DNA of 64,000 nucleotides from Dastarcus helophoroides (GCA_028583605.1 CM053337.1:23412764-23476763), one strand, 5' to 3'; shown: positions 11,577 through 22,996, counted from the first letter of the stretch. Notes: generated by a model not told the origin, from the sequence alone. Made by a program: numbers and translations.

Positions 11577-13194
11577 ATAGTTACGTAAGATGGTATCGGA
11601 ATCAAAAGATTTGATAGTCTCAGAATTTAAAAATCTGACAATATTAGAATCCAAGGGTGCGATAGTCTCTGAATCCAAAAGTGAAAACGTTCAGGGGGTG
11701 GATAACGATATACAGAAGCAAGTGAATAAATTGGACTAGATGCAATTCGAGCATTGTCAAAAGATCTTGCAGATTCGACACTTAAAACAAAAAGTGGGAT
11801 AGTTCACCCTGTTGAATCTGATGTAGGTAAATCATTTTCTATTGATAATAAGCCGGAAACTATCGCGACTAGTTCTCAGGAAAAATGAGAAGAAACTGCT
11901 GTAGCCTCGCTTAAAGTGGCCCAAGATGTTCAGAATCAACATCAAATAAAAAACTGGAATCCACGCAAATTGAGTTTCAAGGGGATTCTAGGTAGGAGAA
12001 AAGGGCTTCCATTAAGCCTCTTCCGGAAATAGAAACTTTTGTGACCCTCCTTTTCAATGGACAAGAAGAAAGTAGTTGTACAGAAGCAACTGCGACTTTA
12101 CCTGACAAATTCACCAAAGATGGCGCAAGATCGGATGAAACTATAAAAGCTGGAATGGTTAAAAGCAGAGACTAGTCAAAAGTGGCATTTTAGAAATAAA
12201 CGCGACAGTTTTTAAGGATCCTACATAGTAGTATAGTAAGACAGACAGGAGACAAGGATGATGAAGTTGCAGGGGTGATCTGACCAGTGGCGAAGCATCG
12301 AATGTCGCAGAAGTAATTACTACTAAAAAACTGCTGGTGTTGTTGAAACGGAATTTCTTCAATTAGATGACATAGATCCCTCGAAGGCGATTGATGAATT
12401 ATTGGGTTCAGTTTCGTAAGACATCAAAAATATTGTAGACATTACTCAAGAATTGATAAAAGACGTTTTGCCACCAGAATATTCTGCTTCTATTTTTAAT
12501 GCAAACGCTAGTGATAACATGAAGAATGCTGAGTTTGCTAAAAGTGATGGATTTTTTAAGCTGAAGCATTAACGAGCGTAAACGATATCTTAGGCTTGGA
12601 ACTACCCTCGGTCAAATTTCAGAACGCAAAATCTGCAACATATGTGTTATTAAGTCGATCCCGTGACAAGTTGTCAATGAATTTTGGAGGAGATATTATG
12701 CTTATGTCAACAAATAGTTTGCCAAGGGTTCTTAAAAAGGTTGCTGCAGATATGCCTCTTTTTGATTAAGGATGGTCAGAATTGAAACTACTGCTCATCA
12801 AGAGACAGTTGGTGTTGATGCCAAAACGGAAGCATCTCACAATGCATCATTAGTAGTTAATGAAGCACTTGGTGCGGCAAAAGCGAAGCTGACGCTGATG
12901 AAAATGCTAAACCTGTTGAACCAACAGCGGAAAAAGATCCCAATAATGTTGAAGAGAAAGCAGCGTCGTCACTGCAGATGAAAATATGACTAATGGGACA
13001 CCTAGAAATCAGCAGCAGCTTGAGATGAAACTATTGCTGATTTCCGAGGCAAAACTTTCCTTGTGTGAGGCAAAACTTCAGTTGCCCGAGGCGCATCCTC
13101 AGTTCTCCGAGGAGAAATTCAGCAATCTGAGGATAAAATTGAGGACTCAAAGAAGAAACTTGATCAGTTTGAGAAGAAACTTGAGGAATCTAAG

Positions 13195-13400
13195 ATGAAA
13201 CTTGAGCAGCCTAGCGAACAATTTCATCAGTCTGACGAGAAACTGCATCAGCCTGACGAGAAACTTCATCAGCCTGACGAGAAACTGCATCAGCCTGATG
13301 AGAAACTTCTTCAGCTTGACGAGAAACTTCATCAGCGTGACAAGAAACTGTATCAGCCTGAGAAGAAACTTAAGCAGCTTGATGAGAAATTTCAGCAACC
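13195..13400 (+). repeat. 21-bp tandem repeat coding heptads
   Basis: About nine copies of a 21-bp unit, centred on CATCAGCCTGACGAGAAACT, encode a heptad close to DEKLHQP. The heptad period would suit a coiled coil, although the repeated Pro would disturb a helix. The units keep one reading frame (13195-13479), the longest clean frame in this block. Confidence 0.75.
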
Positions 13401-14090
13401 TGAAGGATCAGTTCTTCAAATGCCCGCATCAATCCCCAATGCGGCATTAAGTTTTGGTACTTTAGAGGATTTTTCGTGATTCCTTCGGAATTTTTGAGAT
13501 TATCTCGAACAAAAAATTAATCCAGATTCGGAGATTTGGGGTTCTCTATATTCGGGACTCTAAACCCTAAAATGAGGCTAAACGTCCATTACAATTTTCC
13601 CCTAAAATAAAAATTAGGAAATCTGTAGATGTGCCATCCACACCAGAACCTGAATCAATGTTAGAAAAACAACTCAAGTTACCAGTCAAAGAGCTAGAAG
13701 CAAATATACTAAAAGCTAAACCAGTTGAATCTTCAGTTTCCAACTTATTATTGGAAAATTGTTCAGAAGCAGCGCAGGGGCAATTCGAGATTAACGAAAA
13801 AGTAGCGGCCATAGAGGTTTTGTCTGAAAAATCAGTCGAAAGCGTAACGAATAGAAAATGACCTCATCTACTAGCAGAAAATGATCTGGATAAAGTTAAA
13901 TAGATCGATAGAAAAAGATCCGACAGAAGTTAAACAGTCTGGGCTGCTATCAGCAGAGAAGGTTACGGAAGAAGTTAAAAAAACTCAACGGTTAGTAGAA
14001 AAATATACAAAATCAATAGAAAAAGATGCGGAAAAAATTGAACAGTCCAAATGGTAGAAATATTTGAGATAGCATAGAAAATCCTGACGA

Positions 14091-14990
14091 TTAGCTGCAA
14101 AAGTTATACAGTCGTAACAGTCGATAGAAAAAGCTGAACAGCTTGGTGTGTCGTCAGTGGACAAAGATGTGGAAAAAATAGAAGATCTCTACAGATCTAC
14201 AGATCAGCGGAAAAGTCTTCACTATCGATAGAAAAAAAAGAACAAGCTGCGCTGTCAGCGGTTGAGAAAAAAGCTGGAAAGGATAAAAAGTGTCTACAAT
14301 CGCCAGTCTTGACTGCCAGTAAAAAAGCGCCAAAAGAAAAAGATGCGGAAAAAATTGAACAGTCTAAATCGGTAGAGGAAGTTACGGGAAAACATAGAAG
14401 ATCCTGATGATTAGCTGCAAAAGTTATACAGTCTGAACAATCGATAAAAAAAGCTAAATAGTTTGGTGTGTCGTCAGTGGACAAAGATGTGGAAAAAGTA
14501 AGATCTCTACGATCAGCGGAAAAGTTTCCACTATCGATAGAAAAAGAAGAACAAGCTGCGATGTCAACGGTGAAGGAAGAAGCTGGAAAAGATAAAAAGT
14601 GTCTACAATCGCCAGTCTTGACTGCCAGTAAAAAAAACGTCAAAAGAACAAGATGCGGAAAAAATTAAACAGTCTAAATCGTTAGAGGAAGATACGGGAA
14701 AACATTGAAAATCCCGACGGTTAGCTGCAAAAGTTATACAGTCTGAACAGTGGATAGAAAAAGCTGAATATCTTGGTGTGTCGTCAGTGGACAAAGATGT
14801 GGAAAAAGTAAGATCTCTACGATCAGTGGAAAAGTTCCCACTATCGATAGAAAAAGAAGAACAAGCTGCGCTGTCAGCGGTAGAGAAAGAAGCTGGAAAA
14901 GATAAAAGGTGTTTACAATCGCCAGTCTTGACTGCCAGTAAAAAAGCGTCAAAAGAACAAGATGCAGAAAATATCAACTAGTTTAAGCGG
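14091..14990 (+). repeat. three ~310-bp tandem coding repeats
   Basis: Units start with TTAGCTGCAAAAGTTATACA at 14091, 14411 and 14721. Each has TCAGTGGACAAAGATGTGGA, then a short SIEKEEQAA-like segment, then CAATCGCCAGTCTTGACTGC. Stops and single-base shifts differ among units, so decay came after the tandem expansion. Confidence 0.8.
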
Positions 14991-15303
14991 TTATCAATTG
15001 AAAAAGTTGCGTAAAATGCTAGACAGCCTCAACCACTAGCGAAAAAGGAAAAAGTGTCCAAAAAAGACATTGAGGTATCTCTAGAACCATTTGAATTTCC
15101 ACAGGAAAAAACATCTAAATTACCAAAGGTAGAAACATCTGAATTACTACAGAAAGAAACGTTTGAATTACTGGAGGAAAAATCCTCATCAATCGAAGTA
15201 GGATTGACATAGATCAACTTTGATTTACCAGGAGAAAAGCTGAAATCTTCAGTCAGTGGTAAAGTTCAGGTGGATACATCTTACCACCAAATGAACATAG
15301 AAT

Positions 15304-15789
15304 TTGTGCAACCAAACTTGTGCCTAAAAACTTGAGAAATCCCCAGTTAAGGTAATCAAAAAACCCCCCAAACAAGGGCTGTTTTCGCCAAAATCCTTAA
15401 ATTAATCAGCTACCAAAAAGTCCAAACCATCGTCATTGGAGAACTGCCCTCTCGAGGACCAAACCAACGCTGCACTGCTATCCATTTTGGGCTATCTACC
15501 TACAAAAAGAAATGACGGGATATCCTCTCTTTGAAAAGGAGAAAATTCACGTTCAGGTGGTGGTCCCTTCTCATCCAAAAGTCGAGAATGCGGTCGGGCA
15601 CACTCAGGAATTTCTGAAGGAAGATCCTATAGTAGAAGTCATTTTTGATAAGGAAGCCATCGTCAAAGCAGAAGCCGTTAGTGTTTTAGTACGGGAAGAA
15701 ATATCTGGAGGGGAAGGCGCCGAAGTTGAAGCCGTTGAAGAGGAAGCCGTTGAAGCGGAAGCCGTTGAAGCGGAAGCCGTTGAAGCGGA
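15304..15789 (+). repeat. left copy of ~470-bp direct repeat flanking a LINE fragment
   Basis: From GTGCAACCAAACTTGTG to the EAVEAEA-coding repeats. It matches 16527-~16990 with scattered differences. It contains ACAAGGGCTGTTTTCGCCAA and GGGCTATCTACCTACAAAAA, and begins the frame that starts at 15512 (MTGYPLFEKEKIHVQ). Confidence 0.8.
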
Positions 15790-16237
15790 AGCCGCGGTTT
15801 TCTCTAAGAAAACATCAAGGGATAATGCAACAAACATACAAATGGACGGTAAAATCATTCCGATGGGATCTAATCTATCTATCTTAGGAGTAAATGCGAG
15901 CACTTACTTCTCTTGGGACGATCATGTGCGCGCTATTGCCAAATTCGCCTCTCAGAAGCTAGGCTTTCTTTTTAGAGCTAAAAAGTACTTCACATCCCAT
16001 CAGCTATTAACACTATACAAAGCTCAAGTTAGGCCAACACTAGAATACTGTTCTCATGTTTGGAGTTCAGCCCCAAAACAGACTTTAGCTCTCTTGGATT
16101 CAATTCAAAGAAGAGCGATTCGCCTAATTGATGACGAGAGTCTGACCGATTCTCTCAAAGCTGTAGAGCACAGGCGATGGTTGGTGACTTGTCTCTTTTC
16201 TACAAGTACTATCATGGAAGATGCTCGCAGGAACTAA
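15512..16237 (+). pseudogene. chimeric open frame: repeat protein joined to LINE C-terminus
   Basis: A 241-codon frame starts in the repeat-protein gene (MTGYPLFEKEKIHVQ, then an EAVEAEA run) and passes in frame at about 15790 into the LINE C-terminal segment (VFSKKTSRDNATN, LGVNASTYFSWDDH, VRPTLEYCSHVWSS), ending at a TAA at 16235-16237. The fusion arises by insertion of a 5'-truncated LINE. Nothing shows that it is expressed, and the surrounding gene is decayed, so an accidental fusion is most likely. Confidence 0.6.
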
Positions 16238-16528
16238 TACGATTGATCCCTCCAAGGGCAAGATTCTTGAAGCGTACTAGACAGTCGGAGACAGCAAATT
16301 CCTGTGCGGTCCAGCTTGACACAGTGAGGACTTCTGTCTACGGGGACTCTTTTTTCTATAGAACTTCCAAGTTATGGAACTTGTTACCGAAAGGAGTTTT
16401 CCCCAAAAATTACAACCTATCCTTGTTTAAGAAGGCAGTTCATCGCTATCTATCCTTGTTTCCGCATCCTACTCGCAGTGCTTTGAAAGCGTAATGGAGT
16501 AACCCTTTGTGAGTGAATTAAACTTGTG
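15790..16528 (+). mobile_element. jockey-like LINE, copy 3, 5'-truncated
   Basis: A 739-bp 3' fragment of the same LINE family, in plus orientation. It starts at the sequence complementary to about 3250 of copy 1 and ends GAATTAAAC at 16525. It encodes the RT C-terminal segment through ERRAIRLIDD-type sequence and the 3' untranslated tail ending AATGGAGTAACCC. Flanked by ~470-bp direct repeats. Confidence 0.85.
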
Positions 16529-16990
16529 CAACCAAATCCGTGGTTGAAAAACTTAAGAAATCGCCAGTTAAGGTAATTAAAAACTTTCCAAACAAGGGCT
16601 GTTTTCGCCAAAATCCTTAAATTATTTACTACCAAAGTCCAAACCATCGTCATTGGAGAACTGCTCTCTCGAGGACCATAGCAACGCAGCAGTGCTATCC
16701 ACTTTGGGCTATCTACCTACAAAAAGAAATGACGGGATATCCTCTCTTTGATATGGAGTAAGTTCACGTTCAGGTGGTGGCCGCCTTCTCATCCAAAAGT
16801 CGAGAATGCGGTCGGGCACCCTCAGGAATTTCTGAAGGAAGATCCTGTAGTAGAAGCCATTTTTGATAAGGAAGCCATCGTCAAAGCAGAAGTCCTTAGT
16901 GTTTTAGTACGAGAAGAAATATTTGAAGGGGAAGGCGCTGAAGTTGAAGCCTTTGAAAAGGAAGCCGTTGAAGAGGAAGCCAATGAAGAG
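16527..16990 (+). repeat. right copy of ~470-bp direct repeat flanking a LINE fragment
   Basis: Begins directly after the LINE 3' end with TTGTGCAACCAAATCCG and follows 15304-15789 collinearly; then the host repeat gene continues alone. A separate frame, 16748-17239, encodes EDPVVEAIFDKEAIVKAE and Glu/Lys-rich repeats before stopping. Confidence 0.8.
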
Positions 16991-17370
16991 AAAGCCATTG
17001 AAAGGGAAGGCGTTCAAAGCGAAGTTACTGAAGCGAAACTCGCTAAAGAGGAAGCCATTGACGGGAAAGTTTCTAAAGCGGAAGCCACTGAAGAAGAGGT
17101 CGCTGAAGGGAAAATCACTAAAGCAGAATCCACTGGAAGCAGGATCGTTGATGTTCAAGACCAAGAAATGGATATTGTGGAAAGCATGGTCCATGCAGTT
17201 AAAGAAGAGATGAAAGGCAAATTCCAGACAAGGATGTGATTGAAAATGTTGAAGTTGAAGAAACAGATACGTACAGTTTCTTCAGGGAGGCAGCAACCAG
17301 CAAAGTTTTGAGGGCGCATAAAAATAGATTAATTGATGTCATTCAAATATTTTTTTTAACATTGAAATAC

Positions 17371-17470
17371 AGAACTTGTCCCCTGAAAACAAGAAAGATT
17401 AAAAAAACTTAACTAAGGTTGCTCTAATGCGTTTCGATAGCCAAGCTATTATCTTCAGAGCGAGAGATAC
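17371..17470 (-). mobile_element. hammerhead-family element, copy 3
   Basis: Carries CTTGTCCCCTGAAAACAAG, GGTTGCTCTAATGCG and the hammerhead core complement. It directly precedes a second, different hammerhead-bearing relic at 17600-17840. Confidence 0.65.
17422..17462 (-). ncRNA. hammerhead ribozyme-like motif, weakened
   Basis: On the minus strand CTGAAGA is followed by a stem II with one broken outer pair (AATAGC/GCTATC), then GAAA and ACGCAT, where stem III has lost self-complementarity. Stem I near the core is partly changed (GCT against AGA). The core boxes are intact but the helices look decayed. Confidence 0.55.
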
Positions 17471-17599
17471 TCAAAAATATCTTTTTGGTTCATGTCTCTA
17501 TCGTATCAGTTAACCGAGATATCGACTAATACGGACATCGTTGGGACACGCTGTATAGTAAAGTTACTAGATCAGTCTTTTTTGCTATCTATGTCGGTA

Positions 17600-17840
17600 A
17601 TTGTACCCACGTAAAAAGTGTCCAATCTCTGGTTTGGATATGCCAAACTGACAAGATCTAATAAGATCGAAACCGGTATTTGTTAAACGTTTAAACCCTA
17701 GAATCTAGTCTTCTGGGACTTTCCTAGAGAGCAACCGCTTTGCTAAGCGTTTGTGGTTCAACTGTTGGTAGTTCGGTAACCTATGATACACGCTTAGAGG
17801 GCTACATACTGTAGTCTACGTTGCATTCTATTTGCGAACC
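17600..17840 (+). mobile_element. retroelement relic with second-type hammerhead
   Basis: Contains the second hammerhead type (17642-17682) followed by GAGAGCAACCGCTTTGC and TTCAACTGTTGGTAGTTC. The same two words occur inverted at 28320-28375. This points to a repeat family with ends arranged in both orientations, as in the LTR-like ends of Penelope-like elements. Confidence 0.5.
17642..17682 (+). ncRNA. degenerate type-2 hammerhead ribozyme motif
   Basis: Core CTGACAA at 17648-17654, stem II GATCT-AATA-AGATC at 17655-17668, GAAA at 17669-17672, self-complementary ACCGGT, then TTTG pairing with CAAA before the core. G8 of the core is A, so it should be inactive. Clear homologue of 28555-28597. 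Confidence 0.65.
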
Positions 17841-17884
17841 CTATACATGCAATTATTTTTGATGTAGCAAATTTCGATTTTCAG

Positions 17885-19412
17885 CTTCCAGGTCATTTTG
17901 AAGGTACGCTTCTAGAATATGCAAATAGCGATAAACATAGGCATATCAACACGTTTAATCGCTTCCAAAGTCGTTTGCTTATCTACTGCCAGCACTACTA
18001 CAATTTTTCGTAAGAAACCCATTTTACTGTGATACAATTTCACCAGCAATTGTAATTCAGATTAGACATAGCTCGATCCAAATCATGGGGTTACTTGAAG
18101 CCAGACGGTACATTCGACGGCATGGTGGGCGACTTGGCTCGTCGAAAAATCGACTTTGGTTTGTCCCCCCTATTTTTCCGGAGCGACCGACTCAAGCAAA
18201 TTGATTACGGACGACTCACTTGGACTCTAAGGTGATATGGAATTTGGGGGTCTATACCATGACAAGTTGTTTGAAATTTTAGAGCTGCTTTCATATTTCG
18301 TAATTTGAAGGCCAATACGACGTTTAATATTTTTTTAAAACCCTTATCAACTACGATTTGGTTGAGCGTTTTCTCGTTTATTATTTGCGCAGTCATTATG
18401 CTCAAAATTATTAAGAATGTGGAAGAGAAGGATAGGAATAAATTTGATACTAATTGGAGCAGGTTGGCCGTACTTGTTATCGGATCTTTTTGTCAGCAAG
18501 GTTCGTACTATTGAAAGTCAGGGTTCATTATCGAGAATTTAAGTATTGTAGGGTTGAATATGCCATGTACGTGGTTTTGTGCAAGAATTACAATTCTGTT
18601 TATACTTATTTTATCCCTCGTTGTTTATCAGTTTTACTCGGCTAGCTTAGTTTCAACTCTTTTGATGAAACCATCAACACTGATCAAAACAACAGAGGAT
18701 CTCCTAAATTCCCAGCTGGAAGTGGGATGCGAAGATATTCTATATACTAGGGATCTTTTCAAGTTTACCAATGATACGATTATCAAGCAACTCTACCAAA
18801 AAAAGGTTTTAGGTAATAATAACAGTAGCAACTTCCTAATTCCCATAGAAGGTATAAAGAGGATCGCTGCTGGGAAATATGCTTTCCATGTTGAAGTTGC
18901 TACGGCTTATCCAGTGATTGAACGAACATTTTCCGACCAAGCTATATGCGAATTGCGCGAAATTCAAATGATGAGACCCCAACCGATGCATCTCAGCTTT
19001 CAGAAACGTACAAATTTGAAAGATATGCTCGACGTGTGGTAATTTTTTTTGTTTGTTGTTTGTTTTTTCGTTGGTGTTTTTTGTTTTGTTTGTTGTGTGC
19101 TTCTAACTTTGGTATTTTAGTGTTCACCGTTTGGCCGAAAATGGCATGTGGATGAGAGAAATTAAACACTGGCATCCAAGAAAACCTTCCTGTATACATT
19201 CGGAGAGGTTAACGATCACCGTCGGTCTGGACGACTTATATCCTTCATTTTTTATTATTTTTGTTGGTGTAATTGGTAGTTTATTGTTATTACTTCTGGA
19301 AATGTATTTGAAACGGAAAGAGTTGAGGCAGTCGAAGAAGGAAGTCAAAGGAATCAACTCCAAAAGAGTTTATTTAAGGCGATTTTATTCGAACTATCCC
19401 TTTATTAAATAA
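17885..19412 (+). CDS. ionotropic receptor copy B, exons 3-7
   Basis: Exons: 17885-18009, 18061-18231, 18283-18500, 18552-19038, 19121-19412 (TAA). They encode FNRFQSRLLIYC; the S1 lobe with SKSWGYLKPDGTFDGMVG and PLFFRSDRLKQIDY (ligand-binding Arg retained); M1 (WLSVFSFIICAVIMLKI); pore IGSFCQQG; M3 with YQFYSASLVSTLL; the S2 lobe with EVGCEDILYTRDLFKFTND and AGKYAFHVEVATAYPVIERT; and M4 (SFFIIFVGVIGSLLLLLLEM) with a basic tail. Introns here are only 51-82 bp. Unlike copy A, no intron falls between DLFK and FTND. Forms a ligand-gated cation channel, probably with a co-receptor and probably in antennal neurons, by analogy with IR75 receptors for acids; ligand unknown. AATAAA overlaps the stop (19408-19413). 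Confidence 0.92.
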
Positions 19413-19413
19413 A
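19408..19413 (+). terminator. poly(A) signal of receptor B
   Basis: AATAAA overlaps the TAA stop codon. The downstream ~130 bp, including GCAAATATATCTTAAAAGTT at 19513, is also found after copy C, where the equivalent hexamer is ATTAAA at 46128-46133. Confidence 0.5.
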
Positions 19414-19883
19414 GTGATTCTTAATTTCAGAATCGATCAAGAGAAATTTGTTGTTGTTATTAATTATTACTATGCAACACTTTAGCGACGTTTTCAATGT
19501 GAAGTTTCGTGCAAATATATCTTAAAAGTTAAAGTTTTTCATTAATACATTGTCAGGATTGAAAGATAAACCACCTTGAACATCTTTTGATATAAAGCCA
19601 GGGGTGTGTTCTTTTAGAAGCTAGGGAAGCACAACTTCCCTCGCAAAATAAAGTTAAACACAATAATATTTATTTAAAAATTCACACTGCAACTGTGACC
19701 TGAAATTACGAGTTTAAGCTAGAAATGTACGAGCTTTTTAACTTAGTTTAAACTTCAAATATTTTTTTCAATTATTGAGAAATTTTAAGATAAAATTTAA
19801 ACTTTGAACACCCTGTATCTCTTGGACCAGCAACATTGGTATGTATAAGTCATGTGGAGCTCAATCGTAATATTTTGGGTGTA
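19413..19883. other. 3' flank of receptor B
   Basis: First ~130 bp are shared with the 3' flank of receptor C. The remainder is AT-rich, no gene seen. Confidence 0.6.
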
Positions 19884-20644
19884 CAGGGGTTGGCAAACCG
19901 CGGCTCACGAGGCACATGCGGCTCTTTAAAAGACAATGGCGGCTCTTTTAATTCCCCCAAAAAATAAATAAATTAAAGCTAGAGTGAACAAATACGCAGA
20001 AAATGAGTACTCATTAAACAAGTGGCCTACAGAAGTCAAAATTTCCAAAAATACTTTTCCAGGAATTTTCAGATTTTGCTTAAATTTTGACAAAAAAATT
20101 ATGATTTCAAAAAGATTTTTTCCAAACTTTTGATTGATTTGTATTAATATTTGGAAAAAAACACGAGAATTTCGAAATTTCTAGAAAAATACCAATTTGG
20201 AAAATCGAAATTTCTAATGAATATTTTTCTTATGATTTTCACTGTTTTATTTATAAATTTTCTTCAGCCTTGAAATTTCGTAATGAAAAGTTGAATTACT
20301 GTTGTGAGAAAAAAATATAAATTTACAGAAACAACGCATATCAAAGTTCGAAATAAAAGCTGCAATTTCCAGAAAAAGCCTCATTTTGAGAAAAAGGAAG
20401 AGATTTCGAAAACATTGAGAAAAGGAAAGACTTCAAAAAAATTGAGAAAAAGAATGTGATTTCGAAAAAAATTGAGAAAAAGAAAGAAATTAAAAAAAAT
20501 GAATTTATCAAAAGTTCTCAAAAAAAGGTAAAATTTTAGAAAAAAAACGTCGGATTTTGACAATGGATTGAAACCCAAAACAAATTGAAAAGCTGAGATT
20601 TTTAGACAAATTTGAATTTATTTGAAAACCCTAGAATATCAGTG

Positions 20645-20800
20645 GGTGCAACGGACTGGTTCCTGGTTATCCTCAAAAATTGAAATACAAATCTTGTCCC
20701 CTGAAACCAAGAAAGATAAAAAAAACACAAGAGCAACCTCTGTTGTGTTTTTTAAACTTTCCTGGTTTCAGGGGAACAAGATTTGTATTTCAATTTAAAA
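20645..20800. mobile_element. hammerhead-family terminal repeat, copy 4 (core lost)
   Basis: Two inverted arms of about 40 bp: AAATACAAATCTTGTCCCC at 20675 and GGGGAACAAGATTTGTATTT at 20770, preceded by CAACGGACTGGTTCCTGG. The centre keeps AGAGCAACCTCTGTTG but no catalytic core. Confidence 0.7.
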
Positions 20801-22319
20801 ATAAAGTTAGAAGTTTTGAAAAATTGACAAACTTCGGGAGTAAAATGCTATTTCAAATTTAAAACAAGTTGAAATTAGACCACAAAAAAAACGGAATTTT
20901 TAAAAAAGACGAAATTTATCACAATTTAAAAAACGTGAAAATTTGGAGATTAAAGTGTACTTAAAAAAAAGTAAGAAAAAGGTCGAATTTTCGATAAAAA
21001 AGGCGAATATCAAAAAGAGAAATTGTAAAAATAAACTGGAAGTTTAAAGAAAATTGTCAAACTTTGAAAATGTCGAAGTTTTTCAATAAAGAAGAACAAA
21101 GTCAAATTTTGGGAAAAATTTCAAGGAAAAAGTCAAAATTTTAAGAGGAGCTCGAAATTTCGACAAAAAATTTGTAATCTTCCAGAGAGATTTAAATTTT
21201 TAGAAAAAATTTGAAATTTCGAGAAGACGATTTAAAAAAAATCTATATTTTCTGATAAATTCGAATTTTAAGAAAATTGCCAAAATAATTTCAAAAGAAA
21301 AGAGAATGTCGATAAAACTTCCCAGAGGAAATCAAATTTTAATAAAAGATGAATTTTATTCGAAATAAAAGTTGAAATTTCTGGAAAAAGCCTAATTTTG
21401 AAAAAGAGATATTTCGAAAAAAATAAATTTGTCAAAAGCTCTCAAAAAACTCAAAATTTTTAAAAGACTTCGAATTCTGACAAAAGATTGAAATTTGCAG
21501 AACAAATTTAAAAACCTGAGATGTTTAGACAAATTTAAATTTTGTGAAAAATTGTAAAATTTCGAAAAGAGAAATCGTAATAAATTAAAAGCTTAGAAAA
21601 AATCGTCGAACTTTTAAAAACCCGAAGTATTTCAAAGAAGAAAAAAAATGCATTTTTCCAGAGAAGGGTAAATTTTGAGAATAAATTTCAAGTTTAGAGA
21701 ACAAGACGCATAAAAAAAACTTCAAATGTTTAGATAAATTCGGAAGATAGAATTGGTAAAATAATTTTGAAAAAAAAGACAGTCTTGATACAACTCTCAG
21801 TTTCGGGAAAAATCAAATTTTGAAATTCAAATATTTAGGAAAATGGCGAATTTCGTCGAAAAAATCGCAGCTTGCAGAAGCAATAAAATGTCGAAATTTA
21901 AAAATCGAATTTTAAAAGTCGAAATTTAAAAAAAAAACTTAATTTTGCGAACCAAGTCCAAATTTGTAGAAACACATAAAAATTTAAATGTCTTGTAAAC
22001 GTCAATATTTGAAAATAGCTGAATTTGGAGAAAGGACGAATTTTTGAAAAGAATATAGAAATTTTGAGAAAAGTGTTGGAAGTGCTGAAGTCAAAATTTC
22101 CCAGAGAAAGTCAAATTTTTAGATTAAGACAAACATTTTAAAAATATGTAGACAAATTTTGTCAAAAGATCGCAGTTTGCAGAAACAATGAAATGTCGAA
22201 TTTTAAAAGTCGAAACGAAAATAAATTGTCAGAAACACTTACACAACTAATTGTTTAATCGTGCGGTTAAGGTCACATACGTTAAAGGCCACGTGCTGCC
22301 AAGGTTGCATTAGGTAAAG

Positions 22320-22935
22320 GACGAACACGTTCGAGGTCGCCCGTGTAAGTTCACCAATGTCAAGGCCATGCAAGGTCAAGGCCACACGATTTCAATGACA
22401 TACAAGGTCAAGGTTATACAAGGTCAAGGCCACTCGAGGTCAAGGTGATGCAAGGTCAAGGTCTTACAAGGTCAAGCCCATACAAGGCCAAAGCCACTCG
22501 AGATCAAGGTGATGCAAGGTCAAGGTCATACAAAGTAAAGGTCAGGCGAGGTCAAGGTCATAGAAGGTCAAGGCCAGACAAAATCAAGGTCATACAAGGT
22601 CAAGGATATACAAGCTCAAGGCCACGCAAAATCAAGGCCACGCAAAATCAAGGTCATACAAGGTCAAGGCCAGACGAGGTTAAGGTTACACAAGGTAATT
22701 GTCATATAAGTTCAAGGCCACACAAGGTCGAGGTTACAAGATGTCAAGGTCACACAAGGTCAAGGTTTCATGTGTTCAAGGTCACGTGATGGCAAGGTTA
22801 CATGTGTTTAAGGACACGTGTTGTCAAGGTCTCACGACTTCAAAGTTACGTTGAGATGAATGTCGCATGTATTTAAGGTCATGTTAGCTCTAAGTCACGT
22901 GAATTCAAGATCGCGTGACAAGGTATTTGAGTTCA
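22320..22935 (+). repeat. ~18-bp satellite rich in CAAGGTCA
   Basis: Imperfect tandem array of a unit close to CAAGGTCAAGGTCATACA. The array is more GC-rich than its AT-rich surroundings. It contains at least seven exact TCAAGGTCA sites and many one-mismatch variants, all on the plus strand. TCAAGGTCA is the monomer site of FTZ-F1/SF-1 and ERR-type nuclear receptors. Frames open through it are repeat artefacts. Confidence 0.8.
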
Positions 22936-22996
22936 AGGTCACCTTAACTTACGTAGGCGCCGCTACGCCGCTAAATGCTACAAATGTCGCTACCAA

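Larger units (their letters stand above)
11577..17300 (+). pseudogene. decayed gene for a Glu/Lys/Ser-rich repeat protein
   Basis: About 5.7 kb with more coding-like composition than its surroundings. Plus-strand frames keep switching but keep one style: acidic and basic residues with short repeats. Examples are SESKDLIVSEF at 11593, a heptad array at 13195-13400, three ~310-bp repeats at 14091-14990 and EAVEAEA/EAIEREG runs at 15720-17200. It is broken by many stops and shifts. No family was recognised; a long coiled-coil or muscle-type elastic protein is possible but unproven. It lies wholly within intron 2 of receptor B and has no visible intron signals, so it may be a retrocopy or a transposon-carried fragment. 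A LINE fragment (15790-16528) interrupts it. Confidence 0.6.

Noticed and set aside
22445..22789. Arg/Lys/Gln-rich frame of 114 codons
   Set aside because: Translation of the CAAGGTCA satellite.
22320..22935. CRISPR-like array
   Set aside because: Direct repeats without unique spacers, in a eukaryotic setting; it is a satellite.
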